Source: Romanomermis culicivorax (Eukaryota; Nematoda; Enoplea; Mermithida; Mermithidae). Taken from it: a stretch of DNA of 64,000 bases. The position numbers and the translations under genes were made by a program. The DNA lies in NCBI GenBank assembly GCA_963922205.1, contig CAWUHX010000073.1, positions 1,194,401 to 1,258,400 on the forward strand. The letters are read 5' to 3'. Positions 24,607 to 37,939 of the stretch are shown one piece after another (within the stretch, counting starts at the first letter, position 1; the number at the start of each line of letters is the position of its first letter). The notes beneath the pieces were generated by a model. The model searched no databases, had not been told where the DNA came from, and saw only the letters and a program-made list of their open reading frames with translations.

Positions 24607-25890
24607 ATGTCTGGGGAATTGATACTATGCTTGAAGATTCTGCAGCTGCAAGCTGCACACACATCAGATAAGTTTGTTAGTATTTTATGACAGGGAATTT
24701 TTTTGTGAATAGTGAGCTCTATGTATTAGGTGAACCACTGTTAAGGGGCTTCCCTCTGTGAGCTATGTATAAACCTGTGATGATTCTTCAAATGATACCT
24801 CCAATTTTTGGGTGTAATCTTCCTTGTTACAAGTATTTTATAGATTTCTCAATTTCCTGATGAATACATACATTCAGTCATTTTCATCAACATTGTTTAC
24901 ATACACACATAGTGACCCAAAAAAGGGCGACCAGCACTAACTTTCAAAACTTTCAAATGAGTGAAGCTTTTTTATGTGGTTTCCTGCCATCAATAGACAA
25001 AAGATCTGACATAAAGTGAAAAGTATCAGCCAGATTGCCCAAATATTGAGTGGCTAGAATACTGAACACCAATTTTTGCAACTTAATTTTGAAAACATGA
25101 CAAAAATTGACAAAATCGAGATATCTCACAGCAGAAAAGTACAAAAAATCCAATCATAACAATCATGTAACAGTTGGAAACTACAAGAGAGCTGTTTTAA
25201 TACATCCTACCTTCTGTTTCACTAATAATTTTAATCTTTTCTATATCTGGTCAATGACAGGATCGATTTTGGCAAAATTTTGACAATATTAAAACAAGAA
25301 ACAGTGACCCTAAACTTACAAATTTGATACTTACAAATCCGGGTGATGATTGTCATTGTTCACTGTAATGCTGTATGAATATTTTGTCCAATTTGCTTGT
25401 TGCACATATTCGATGCATCAAAAACAGTCGAAAAATCTTTTTCCACATACTAGAACGTCTCCCCCTGCATATGTTTAGTGTAAAAAGCTTTACAAAACTC
25501 TTGTTTCAAAATAGTACAACTTTTACTTTGATTTCACAACTTTTACTTTTTGAATATGACCATTTCTACTAAATTTCTGTTTCTACAGTAACCATAAATG
25601 CTAGGAATACAAAATTTTTGCCCTTGCAACAAAAACAAACAGGGCATTCTAATGCAGGAATCTGTACTATAGAATCTTCATCCATTCTGATGTTATGAAA
25701 GTTAGCACCATTCATCTTTTTTCTGGCTCACCCTCTATATGATTTGATTTTTGAAACTGTGCTTGAAGGACAATTTTATCAACATCCCTTCACTCCTAAC
25801 CATGGGTATCCTGAATGTGACAGAGTCCACAAGGGTTGTATTCATCCTTTCTTTGAACATGTAGGCTCAATGTTTTAAAAGTAGAGTAAA

Positions 25891-26806
25891 GATGCATATT
25901 TGTCATAGATGCATATTTGTCATAGCTGTGCCCTGGCAGTTAAAATGTCTGTCAGCTGTACAATTTGCTGGGCATTCATTGGTGGAGTCCTGTTCAAGAC
26001 AGGTTTGTAGGTGTCTGATGGCTTCAGCAATGGGTACACTTGTGAAGAGACTTACTACATCTAAGCTGACTAATTTTGTGCCTTGAGTGATGGGTATGTC
26101 TTTGATTTTATTGACAAGTCCTTACTATTTGTTACATTCGACTCTATGCTTGACTGTCATGGGTTCAGATAAGTTAACAAATGCTTGGCTTATAGATGGA
26201 TCGTACTTGCAATGCAACTAACCACTGGTCCTAATGGCAGGTTCTCCTTGTGGATTTTTGGTAATTCATATATGTGTGGTGCTTTGCATTTCTCTTTAAT
26301 CTTGACTATGTCATTAATCCCTATGTCTTTGACCAATTTCTTTACTGTTTCGATTCTACTGATTGGATTTCTTACTGTCATAGTCTTGGTTGTCCATTAT
26401 TTGCTCTCCCTTTGTCAGCTGGTAGTATGACAATGCTATGATCTTATTTCAATGCCTTTAGAGCACAAATTTCTTCAGTAGACATATTTGGTTGGGGTAG
26501 GCTTTCCTTTTCTATTGCTTTGCATATCTCATATTTGAAATCATCCCTTGTATGAAATGTGCTGCACATTCAATATTCATTATTATTTCTGCAAAGGGGT
26601 GTTTCTTGGGGGCCATAGCAAAGTTTGTACCTTTCGGAAGTGCATTTTTCTGGTCAGGATTCAATTCTCTTTGGCTTTGGTTGCTAACCATCTTATTGAT
26701 AATTTTACTTTGTTTTTCTACTTGTCTGATATCATTGAACTTTCCCTGTTGTCTTCTACTTTGGTGATTTCATAACACTTTCTTGCCAGGTCGGTGGCCC
26801 CTACCA
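25891..26806 (-). pseudogene. Penelope-like element reverse transcriptase relic (copy 2)
   Basis: Same relic as at 10045-10960, with the same stops and truncation. Confidence 0.8.
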
Positions 26807-26824
26807 GGGAAAAAGAAGAAAAGC

Positions 26825-26991
26825 AGGGTGTAGTGTACAGCATACCAATGGAGCCATGCCGGGAGGTTTACATTGGAGAAACAGGATGAAAATTGAAAAC
26901 AAGATCATCGGAACATAAAAATGCCCTGAAGAATCACAAGGAAGAAAGAAGTGGGGTAGCTGAACATTGTCTGAAGTGTGGATGTTCATAA
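26825..26991 (+). pseudogene. Penelope-type GIY-YIG endonuclease fragment (copy 2)
   Basis: Same fragment as at 10979-11145, including the TGA in place of the conserved Arg. Confidence 0.75.
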
Positions 26992-28254
26992 CCTAAATTC
27001 ATAACCTAATGAAAATTATGTATACTGATTTTTCAAATCCTGTTTTCAGAGTTTCTCTTTTTTCTTAGGAATAAGTTTATATTATTTGACCTAATAAAAA
27101 ATGTGTATTCTGATAAATCCTGCCTAATCTCTTTCTCAATTGACCTTCCATATCCAGTTTTAAGAGTTACCCTCGTTTCATAGAGAAATGTACTTTCAAA
27201 AAGGTTATAAATTTTTCAGTCCTTCAGATGTATCAGTAAAGAAACAATTAAAACTGTTTGCTGGTCTGTTCAAATTTTTCAAACTATTCTGTTTGGCCTT
27301 CATTCAAAGCCCCAGAAAGAAAGGATGTGGCCTTTGTGCTATTAAAGGATTAAAATGTGCATTCCTGATTTCATTGGCTGCATTAGCTGAATTTAAGCTT
27401 CCCAAATTTCGAGTAATGTTTTCCAAATGTTTCTGCATAGGATTAATGAAACCCATCAGACCATTTAACCTCTGATCAATTGGTATTAATACTGTCAAGA
27501 GGAACCCTATTGACTTATTATTTTTTTTACTATGTACTTTGTTTCCATATCACTTCAGATAGTATTTTGATAATCCAGTTAGGATATCAACCATTTTAGC
27601 ATTTCTACAGTATATTCTGTATCTAGTTTTGTTCTATCATGTATCACATGTACATTAATCTTAATAAGTAGTGAAGTGAAACATATTCTGTATTCCTTCA
27701 GTATTATCAGTAGTGTTTCTATGCTTGGGGCTTGGCCTAATCTGTGCCTGATGTATTTTTATCTCATTCAGCTGTAAGGTCCTGCTTTTTTTGTATACAA
27801 ACCTGTGTTATCTTCTGTAAATCAGTTTGGTATTGCTTATATTATTATTCTGGTGAATAAAGTAAGTCATTTATTTTGCCGTTAGAATTTGGCTCTTGAC
27901 AAGAACAGACCAAGAAAAGAAAGGAAGAAATTCCAAAGCCAGATCCCAGGTTTTTTTTGGACCTGAGTGTCTGAAAAGGTAGACTAAATTTGAAGGTTGA
28001 TGAAGCTTGGGGCTAGTCATTGATCAAAGGGTCTGAGACAAGTGTCAGATTGCAGGTGTCCAAGGAATAGGACATTTAGTCAAAAGTTAGATTAAGTGGC
28101 TTTAAGGAACTTCTCACAATGTAAAGGGTTGGTTACCTGGTGGTTCAAGTTAGTCATGCAGTACTGAACACATCAGATAGATTTGAGCCTTTATTTTCTC
28201 TTGAGTCAAGTTAAGTGATATGACTCACTTAAGGACAGTATTCAGTAGACAGAT

Positions 28255-29509
28255 TTGAGCAAGTGTATGCTCAGCTGCCTAAAAGTAATTTCCCATTTGT
28301 TGGAAGGCATATACATAGGTCCAAGTAAGCTTGAGTTAAGCATGTCTGAGTTGTTACTAAATCCTTTCAAGTTAGATTTGGATAATGTGGATTCATTATT
28401 CAAAGGTAGACAGTCTTCAGTTTCAGAAGAATTTCAGAACATAATTAGCCAGACAAAACTTGAATTAAGCACCCCCAGACACAAGAAAAGTAATATTGGA
28501 GATATGGTAGAAGAAGCAAAAGCTTTAGGACAGTTAAACAAGCCTTTGAGGACATTGCTGCTACTACAGCAGATAGGCTAGAGCAGTTGAGTTTGAAGGT
28601 TTAACAGAGTGAAGATATTCCGAATTTAGGGTTAAAGAATTCCCTAATGAGGTTCAATTCAATGATGGCATTCCGGCCATTAGTACCATTTTCAGGTTGA
28701 TTTGGAGAATCATTGTGTGATTGGGTGGATAGATTGCAGCAGTTCATGACTCTGCAAGGAATAAGTGATTTTGATAATACTTACAAGCTTGCCTTTTCAG
28801 AATCTAACCTGCTTTGAAGTGCATTGGCATCCTTCCATGAGTTAAGAAAGGATCCTGGTATTCAAAACACACATGATGGGTTAGTTGCAGTGTTGAAAGA
28901 AATGTACCCGAAGAGTCCTCAAAGTAATGTTCGCCAGCAGCTCATCTATGACAGAAAACAAAAATGGACAGAAAGTGTAATGTAGTACCTGGATAAATTG
29001 AGAAAAATGTCTAGGTCAGCAGGCCCCACATTACATTGAGAGAGGATGCTAGGGACTTGATCCTTGAATCAATTTTTATCGGGGGTCTTCAGTCCAACAT
29101 TTATGAAGGGCTAAAATATAGGGATTTTCCTTAATCAGCAGAAGCTGCTGAAGCTTCAAGGTATGCTGAATCACAACTTTCTAGGGAGGATTTGCGGGTT
29201 GTACCATGACAGACTGCTATTTCTATAAATATTTCAGAAAGCACTATAGAATATATCAAACGAGAGGTTAGAGATCTCCCTCAAATGCTGACTAAAGAGA
29301 AAGACAGGAGAAAGGTGCCAACGTTGCCGCAGCCCTTGCCATGCTACAGGGGCATGCAAGGCACATTATTGCTATGCATGTCCCCAATGGCCACATTGCC
29401 AGGTTTTGCCTGGAAAAGGACAATGTCCAACCTTCAGCCCAAAAGTTGCACGAAGGAACTAAGGATTCCTTTTCTAAGAGGCATGTTAAGTTTAATAGAT
29501 TCAGGCTAG
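28255..29509 (+). pseudogene. Ty3/gypsy-type gag, broken (copy 2)
   Basis: Same relic as at 12409-13663 with the same interruptions. Confidence 0.65.
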
Positions 29510-30495
29510 ATTTGACAATAGGTAGAGAAAGACAACAGCAGCAACTAAAGTTCAATAGACTCCAGCACCACATTAATATTAGTCAGTTGAGCTGTGATGA
29601 TGAACTGTTAGTTAAGTGAGGATCAGAAGAAAACAAAATTCCACACGAATGTTTTGTTATCGACACAGACAGTGGGAGCACAGATGAGATCAATGAGGTC
29701 CAACAACTCTACTCCTTCACAATTGTTGGAGACCACAAGCTCAATTAAGAGGGGTCCCACTTGCCCTTGCTCCTAAAGAGGCATTGGGACTGCACACTAA
29801 TCTGGAGGTGCTGATAGAGCAGTTCAACAACATGGAAGTTAGTTGGGCCCTGGATGGGAATAAATGGCAGCTGAACTACAAACCCTATCCCCAAGGTGAG
29901 CCAGAAATTGAACTACTAGGTTTTGTACCAGGAACTTTTGGTAAATATGGTAGGCAAGATACAATAGAAATGGATGATGATGGCATGGAATTATTGATTT
30001 TAATTTAGAAGAATTGGTTGAAAAACATAAAGAGAGAAAGAGCAGTTGACTTGAATGATAAGCATCAACAAGTAGATTGGATGAGTAAATTTTTTGCAAA
30101 AGGTAAAAAATTTCAATGACAATGACAGGGGGACAGTAAGCGGAGGAATGAATTATTTACATGCAGAAAGAAGAGTGTTCGGTACATGATGGTGAGCCAG
30201 AGCAAAGGGTGAGGAGCCCATCGAGCTTCATACTGAGCAAAGGAAAAGTGATGCCAGCAGGGATTAATTAAAAGATGGTGTGAGATCAATGAAAGGTGTG
30301 AAGATCCAAGAAAATTCCAGCTCAGAGGAGAAAAGTGACAAAGATGAGCATGAAAACCTGGAATTAATGAGTAATAGGATGCTACTGAATGTCAAATATT
30401 CACTTGTATGGACTTGTATTATCTTTTTAGAGAAGGTATCATGGGCAAAGAAGCCTAAAAGATTAGAGGCAATACATGTAGAAATTATTGTATTT

Positions 30496-32466
30496 CTTAA
30501 AATAAAAAAAATGCTTTGCATATCAAATCTGTGGTGTATACAAGAGTGGCCATGCTTTGGACATTCCTAAGACAGCTGAATGCAAGCCTCCTATGAAAGG
30601 AGACAGAAGACCATTTCGGATAGATGTGACTATTTATATTCCAAAAACTGGAAATCTGCAAGCAAAAGCATACAAATGTTTTGTCAGAAATAGGAAGATT
30701 AGTTTTGGTTCGAAATGTGTTTTGAATGATGAGATATTTATTGATTGAGTCAATCAGCAGAGATGCTTGTGAAACAGCTTTCCAAACAAAAATTATGGAA
30801 ATGAAAAGGTCGTTGAAATTTCAGAAGGATTTTGGAGTCAAACAAATTGCTTGAGGTGAACTACAAATGGCATTGTGCAGAGGCATGTCAGGATGCTAGG
30901 AATTTCATGATTGAGGAATCACAGATAGCCTCTTTCAATGGACAGAACATTAGAACTGACCTTGGTGATTTAGGTGGGTGCTGCACCATTGACAGCATGC
31001 GATGGTGTAATTGTTTAAGATGCTGCCAAGTTTCAGGCTGTATGCCCAGTGGTCTAAAAAAAAGGAAAATGCAGGTCAAAATTGAGCAAAAAACATATGA
31101 CAGTTGATGAGTTAAGGCCCTGTCATACTTCACCGCGCGGGGCCGCACGGTACTGCCTTTGGAGTATGGATAGGTTTTTGTAATTTTTGCGGCACCCTGT
31201 CAGGTTTCAACTAAACCAATACACATTTTTTGAGAAGAGCAAAATCCAAAAGTAAAATAGTGGCGCCGCGCAGTACCGGGCTGCAAAGCATGACAAGCCA
31301 CCACACGGTACCGTGCCGCGCCGCGCGGCGCGGCCTGTTGGTATAAATAGGACAACCGGCACCGGGCAGCGCCGCGTGCTACCAGGCGGTGAAGTATGAC
31401 AGGGCCTTTAAAGGCAGCCTTGGAATAAAAGGATCCCAACCCCTACTGCCAAAATCAGTTCACAAATGCTCTGTGGACAAGCCAGGGAATAGTCATGAAA
31501 ATAGATGGGGAGAAATACAATGAAACCCCGAAACCCTATTCAATGGGACAGTCAGAAAATGATAGTGATTATGATGGGACAAATGTGAAACTAAACTTTT
31601 GAATACAAAATAATGGGGTTAGAAAATGGTAATTTCCAACAGACATAGAAGGAACTGTGCCATCACGTACAAAGGTATCTAGATTTGTAGAAGCAACATT
31701 AGGTAGACATGTAGAAGCAACATTAGGTGTCAGAGCACTATTGCAGTGAAAAGATATCACAGCAGAATTCACAGAAGAAGTTTTGACAGTAGGGCCCTGT
31801 TGGCAACTAAACATAAGTAAAATAAAACTAAACATAAGTACCTAGAAAGTTTGTGCCACCCAGTACAGTAGACTTGATAAAAGATAGTCCAGTGATAGAC
31901 TGTCATCATCAAGTGGCAGGAGTGTTTAAAGATAGGGCAGGTTTTAAAACAAAAACAGGAACTATACATGTAGGTAGGATTCCCATAGAAATAATTTGGA
32001 AAGGACAGACAGAACTTTTTCAGTGCAACAGTTCAGCAAAATTCCATAATCAACTAGGAAATTTGCCCATTGCATTTTCATCATCAAAGCATTATGCACA
32101 CAAAATGCAAGAAATGGAAGGGATAGTTGAAAATGTAGTGAATTATGAGGCAGATATGTAACCACTGTAACTACAGCCAGGTACGCCCTATGAGACACAC
32201 TTAGGGATAGGCAGTGGCATAGAAAAAAGTGCCATAGACGCAGGATCAGGGCTAAAACATGTAATTAATGCAGAGTGGCAGAATATGAAAGAATAATATA
32301 ATACTTTACTTAAGTGGCTGATTTAATTGATTTCCAATGCACTTATGGTTGCATTAGTTCTGTTAATCATTGGATGCCAGAACAGCAGTTCCTATTTACC
32401 AGCCATAAATTTTAATCGCGCAAAAAGCTTATGGGAAAGCTTTGGGGATGCATTAGTAAGATTAAG
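30496..32466 (+). pseudogene. Envelope-like glycoprotein region, broken (copy 2)
   Basis: Same region as at 14650-16620, with the same MITE insertion and the same stops. Confidence 0.5.
31115..31407. mobile_element. 293-bp GC-rich MITE, PIF/Harbinger-type (copy 2)
   Basis: Same element as at 15269-15561, with the same TTA flanks (31112-31114 and 31408-31410). Confidence 0.85.
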
Positions 32467-32485
32467 CCAAATTAGAACTAGACAG

Positions 32486-33022
32486 GAGAGAAGGAATAGG
32501 AGAACTACATCCAATATGAACGATGATCAAAGGGAGGTAGAATTGACAGAGCTTGCTCCCACCAGTAAAGATGTAAAAAATAGTGGTGTTGTAATGCTAC
32601 TTCATTCAACAAGATGTCTGAGAACTGTTTATGTGGCAATAATCCTCAATGATGACTTGAAAGTTAGTGCATTGATTGACACAGGTGCCGTTTTTTCTTT
32701 GAATAGATGATGATATCATGAGCAGGTTGCCAGGAGGCAAAATTGGTGAAACAACATTGAAACCAATTGCAGCTAATGGTACTCGCATACCACTTGAAGG
32801 TTGTGCCTTCCTACAGTCACACATGGGGATGTAACAGAGACTGCAAACATGTACATTCAGAGGAAATGTTCAGCTGATGTCATCCTGGGCACAAATTTTC
32901 TGAATAGATTCAGAAATGTTCAATTCGATTGGGCAGGCTCGACAGTGACCTTCAACAAAAAAATAATTGATTGTTATGGAATGGTATATAATACAACAAC
33001 AAATAGAAGCGCTGTTAGCTAG
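32486..33022 (+). pseudogene. Retroviral-type aspartic protease region (copy 2)
   Basis: Same as 16640-17176: DTG in the first frame, ILGTNFL in the second. Confidence 0.8.
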
Positions 33023-33289
33023 ATCTGTACAAACTATACAAGGCTATGTGTCAGAAATTTATAGCAATACTGCTGTGGTCATATTTGAACCTAATTCATT
33101 AAACAGATCAAATTTATCAAGATCTGTTAGTGAGGTTCATAATTAGCTGATCCCTCTACAGCTAATGAACCTCAATAATTTTGATGTAAAATTGTATAAG
33201 GGTCAAATGATTGGACACAGAAAAGTGTATGATAGTCCCTATGATCAGGATGTAAAAGATAGATTTTTAGTAACTTCATTAATCAGCAA

Positions 33290-34200
33290 GAATGGATACA
33301 ACAAAGTACAAATACATGTGGCCTTTCACTGAGGGAGAAGAGGGAGATTGTAAACCTCCTGGGTCAATATCCAGATTAATATGGGGCAGATGAGAAAGAC
33401 ATGGGAAGAATTTATTTGGTAGAGCATAAAGTTGAAACAAGTGGGACAAAAAACACCAAAAGGACAAAAATTGTGATAGAAGAGGTGGAAAAGTTGTTAG
33501 AGAATGAAGTGATTTGACTAAGCATATCTCCATGGTCAACTAATGCAGTATTGGTCAGGAATAAAGATGGAAAACACAGAATAGGCATTGACTCCCAAGG
33601 GTTAAATGAGGTGACCAAGGAAGATGTTTATGTTTTTCCGTGAATTGCTGATTTTCAAGATACTTTTAAAGATATGAGATACTTCACAACATTAGACAGC
33701 CAAATGCTTATTGGTCAATCCCAATAGCAGAAGCAGGTAGAGAAACAACAGCAATGTCGAACCCCCAATAGGATTTTTTGAGTTCAATTATTTACCCTTT
33801 GGACTATGTAATGCTCTCGCCTCATTGGAAAGGCTAATGGATGTACTTTTGTCAGGTTTACAATGGCAAACATGCTTAGTGTATCTGAATTGTATTCTTT
33901 TTTTTATCAAGAATCATCAACGAATGCTAGAAAGACGAAAAGAGTAACTGGATTGTTTAAGTTCAGGTAACATGAAGCTAAAGTTGAGTAAATGCAAATT
34001 CAGGTATCAAAAGACAGAATATCTTGGGTACCATAATTCAGAAAAGGGTACTTTACCTGATAGCAAAAAGTTAGAAGCTGTGGCAGAATTGAAAGCACCA
34101 TGTAATGTAAATAAAACTAAATCCTTTTCAGGATTAATTTCATATTACAGGAAATTTATTTTGAATTGTGTGAAAATCATGCAACCCTTAATTGGTTTGC
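33290..34200 (+). pseudogene. Ty3/gypsy reverse transcriptase to connection region (copy 2)
   Basis: The same RT pieces as copy 1 are followed by an open stretch from 33972: LKLSKCKFRYQKTEYLGY, then SFSGLISYYRKFI and a final QPLIGLL. This is the conserved RT thumb/connection of Ty3/gypsy elements, just before RNase H. The RT core has stops and frame changes. After 34200 the sequence turns into a 12-bp minisatellite, and no RNase H or integrase follows, so the element is truncated. Confidence 0.8.
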
Positions 34201-34315
34201 TGAGACTGAACCTAAGCCTGGAGCTAAACCTAAGCCTGAATGTAAGTCGAAGCCTGATCATAAGCTCACGCCTGGACCTAACCCTAAGCCTGAACCTAAG
34301 ATTAAGTGTGTCTAG
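34198..34315 (+). repeat. 12-bp minisatellite, CCTAAGCCTGAA type
   Basis: About nine imperfect units of cctaagcctgaa follow the RT relic. In one frame they read as a K-P-E/G-rich hydrophilic string. The words GCCTAA/CCTAAG resemble degenerate telomere-type repeats, but the 12-bp period and heavy variation fit an ordinary minisatellite better. Confidence 0.6.
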
Positions 34316-34319
34316 ATAG

Positions 34320-36940
34320 TCGATAGTGATATAATGGGTATTGCAGGGTCTGTAATGGTTATAAACAGTCTCATTCCTGGCCTGGTACAAATGTATCAGA
34401 GCCTTTACATGAAAAGATATAGAGTGACCCATGTGATGTGCATGTCCTGGAGTTCACTGTTTCCATGTAGTGCAGATGGGTACCAGTTTCTGCTGGAAGC
34501 TAAAGTGAACACTGACTGTCATGGGATGGGCCGACTCTGCGACCCATGATGGTCACTCAAGGGTGAAATTCGTTGGTTCTAAACCAGCAATGCCTGGCTG
34601 GTAATGATGCACAGGGATTTTTCTCTTGCCAGCTTGTCTTTACTGTAGAGCCTAGGAGTGTTGATAAGCGGAAATTCTCACTACATTAGTGGTCCATGTG
34701 ATGATACATCTCTTATCATTCTTTGGAATTGGACAGATACTCCTAGCATTCTGTGCAAGTAGACTACTATAGCTGACCACAAGGCCTGGTCTTCCAGCAA
34801 TCAAAAGTGTTGAATTCTGAAAGTCCCAGTAGTGTGTGAATGGAGTACAGAGTTCTCTCCTGGCCGAAAGGCAATCCTCTTGTGCTCAGTTTGCTTACTA
34901 TGGAATTGACAGCAGGAAGATAGTGACTGACAGATGTAAGTTGGCTGGTTGCTATTGAATCCAAGGATATACTGGTGTACCTTCTAGCTCGACTCCGCTG
35001 GATAGTACACTATCCTGTCTTTCTCAGGCACTATCGAATTGACAGTTCAACTTGCGCAACAGCCAGTCCTGCTGGATAATGTGATCCAATATTTTTTTGC
35101 ACATTTGCACAACGTGGAAAAAAATCTGGAATGTGGAAATAATTTTTGAAGTATCTCCACAAATGTGGAAGAAAAATTTAGGGTTTTCATAACGAAAAGA
35201 TGCATTATGGTGCATTTAGGAGGTCTGTGTCTCAAAATTTTCAGTTGCTTCCCGCCAGTTATAACTTTAATAATCATCATTACTTATTACCAAGCTCAGG
35301 TGCAACTTTTTACATGTCTACCTTCATTTACCATTCAATTTTTAATAGTTTTCATCATCTCAAATGTATTACTTCGTGTTTAGTTGGCGATCATGAATAT
35401 TATATCATTATATTTAATAAAGATCCACTTTTTTTCCTTCATAAATTGTTTTGGAAAGATCAACACATCAACTTTCTCAATTTTTTGAAGTGTTTGTTTT
35501 TTTAATGTAAATTCAATTCAAAAGCTTCACGGAAGTATTTTTGGAAAAGTTCTAGGCTTCTGACGTATTGCTTATCGGTCAAATTTATGAAAGGTTACGA
35601 TGCTGGAAGGCCACCTTCCAGCATTGGAAGAAGGAGAATCACCAAAAGGTACAGATCTTCACCAAGAAACTTGCTTGGTTCATCTAGATCTAGACTAGGC
35701 CTTACTGGACCTAGACCCGACTACTCATTTGGCGTAAAGTTTAATACTGAAAAATTGACGCCTGCAAGACTATGATCTAACAGGTGCTTAGATTGAATTT
35801 GAGACCCTCACTTGGTTAAGATGAGCATGAATCGAAGAAAATAGTAAAAATAGTGCGTTTTACTAGTTTTTGAAATTTGTACACTACGAAATATATATAG
35901 AGTAAAAAGTGTTGAAAAAAGTAATTTTCAAAACCTGTTTGAAATTGAAAATTTTCTTTTGCTTAATCAATGTTGGAAAGTATGCTCAAAGAATGATTTG
36001 ATTGAATTCATGAATGAAAAAATGAATGTAAATAGATGCAGGTACAATCAATGCAATGTATGCTGTAGATTTAACAAGGGTATAAATTTCTGGTGTAAAA
36101 TGTTGATTTGGATGCAAAAAAAGTACTCTAATAATGATAGTATAATTTTTTAGGCTAAGAAAATATATTTAAATCTGAGTGTATAGTCTCTTTTTTCAAA
36201 TGCTTGTGAAGTAATATTTCACATTTTGGTGATTTTTTGATAAGCAATATTTGACAGGATTGATGGTTGTGAGTGTACTGATCATAGGTTCAACAATTTT
36301 TAGACTGAAAAATTTTATGGAGAGAGTAACATTTGCATGAATTATTTTCTAATGGTGTTTCATTTAATGCACATAAGACACAATAACACATGCAGATTGT
36401 TAAATGAAAAGACCTAACATTGCAGGTTTTATGATTTCAGTATTTCACAGTTTTCGCAATGTCAAAGATTTTTGTTCCAGTCTCACGACCATGTTGCATA
36501 CAGGGCATTGAGGTTTTTGCCCTCTGAAACGCGGGAAAATAAAATTTCATCCCATTTTTGGAATGCATCAATTTGGATTGATAGTGTATTTTATTCAAGC
36601 AATGAACAGGCGTACCAATCCCAGGAGGTGATGTTCTCAAATCAGCAGGAAATAGCCAAACGTACACCATTATTTGTCAGTTCTAGAGTTTTTTAAAAAT
36701 TCTAATCCCAGAGATAATGAACAAAATAGAACCTCTGACAATGAAGAAATGTGTGAGCAGAATAAAAGACACAAAGAGGGGGGTGGAATTAAGTTTTGGA
36801 TCATGTTTGCTTTGAACAAACATAAGGTCAGTTGAAAATGAGTTTTGTGGTCTATGAAAACATTATAAATATCACTTTTTTGACAGTATATTCAAAATGG
36901 TGACGTACAAAATTTCTTACATTGAACATAAGATGAGTTT
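34320..36940. other. Gene-free stretch
   Basis: No convincing gene. Small open frames near 34334-34549, 35200-35505 and 36472-36696 have no recognisable motif. A perfect 10-bp stem with a 3-base loop (TGCTGGAAGG cca CCTTCCAGCA) lies at 35601-35623. A smaller GGATAGT/ACTATCC stem lies near 35000. Confidence 0.4.
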
Positions 36941-36949
36941 ATTGTAGAG

Positions 36950-37456
36950 TTGGTGAGAGATGAATTCTGGGGCATTGGTAACTACTATAACTCATGCTCT
37001 ATATTAAATTGTGCCTTGAATCTTGCTTCTTTCTTCAGGTCAAAAAGAGGAGGGCCAAAACATATCAAGCCAAGTTTGGCAGAATATGGAATTGTCACAG
37101 TACCCCAAATATGTCTTATTCAGGGACAGTATAGTATGCGAAGTAGAAATCCAGAATTGTTATCCATCCCAGGCTGTACTCTGAGAAATATGGGAAAGCT
37201 TGCTCACATTTTGAGCATTTTATCCAAACTGCGGTTAGTCGTACATTTGGGAATCAACGATTTGGTTGACTACATAGGATCTGTCAATTATAGCTCAACA
37301 AATGCCAATGCAGTAAAATTTTTAATTCATACAAGCTCTAAACCTAGATTTCAGGTTTCTTATTTAATCTTTCAGCTAGCACACTGCTCAGTCAGCATGG
37401 CTTTGATGATCTTAAAACAACACAGAATAATTGTTGTTGTTTCAGCCATTCTGTGA
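36950..37456 (+). pseudogene. SGNH/GDSL-hydrolase-like fragment
   Basis: A 168-codon frame contains PELLSIPGCTLRNMGKL and, about 25 residues on, LVVHLGINDLVDY. The spacing and the GxND signature match the SGNH esterase-like domains found in many animal transposon-associated genes, where GxND supplies the Asn of the oxyanion hole. The N-terminal GDSH/GDSL block is not visible. Residues near the end read like non-coding sequence, and a splice site may end the real coding part near residue 130. I treat it as a fragment; the family is likely, the function unknown. Confidence 0.4.
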
Positions 37457-37939
37457 TGTGGAGGCACTTTACGATCGCAGCGGTACTAATCAACATGCAC
37501 TAACAGACTAACAAATGCACTACACTAATCATTTTCTATCTATTTCTTGGAAAATAATTGGTTCAACACATTATCTGAGAGAATATTGAGAGTGTTGCAA
37601 TTTTTAAATTTTAAAACCTGATAATTGAAAGTTGCACATTTAGAAAAAGTATCTCTGATCTTGAGTGTGAATGAGCATTGGAATTTAAAGCAGGGGACAT
37701 TCAGGGACATGTCAAAATCATAAGAAAGATTATGAGAAAGATTTCAGTCTATTTGAATTGAAAACCTGGAAACAATGTTTTGCAGTAGTGCATTTGGTAG
37801 TCAACTGACTCTATAGGGATGAAGTTTATTTTTATAGAAAAATAATGCTTGTCAATCAAAGTGTCATTGAGCTAATGAAAATTTTGACAAAGGACATAAA
37901 TATTTTCTATGACAATGACTTAAACAATGACAAATTTTT

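Larger units (their letters stand above)
18287..34028 (+). repeat. 15.8-kb duplicated segment, copy 2 (contig start)
   Basis: Direct repeat of 2396-18186. It starts immediately after the gap. At its right end the sequence continues without a break into the rest of the gypsy-type RT, whereas copy 1 stops at the gap. It is therefore the more complete version of the locus. Confidence 0.97.

Noticed and set aside
2396-34028. True 15.8-kb tandem duplication
   Set aside because: Both homology edges coincide with the edges of a 100-N gap, which a biological duplication would not do; an unmerged overlap is simpler.
34198-34315. Internal telomere repeat
   Set aside because: The period is 12 bp and the units vary too much; only short words resemble telomere repeats.
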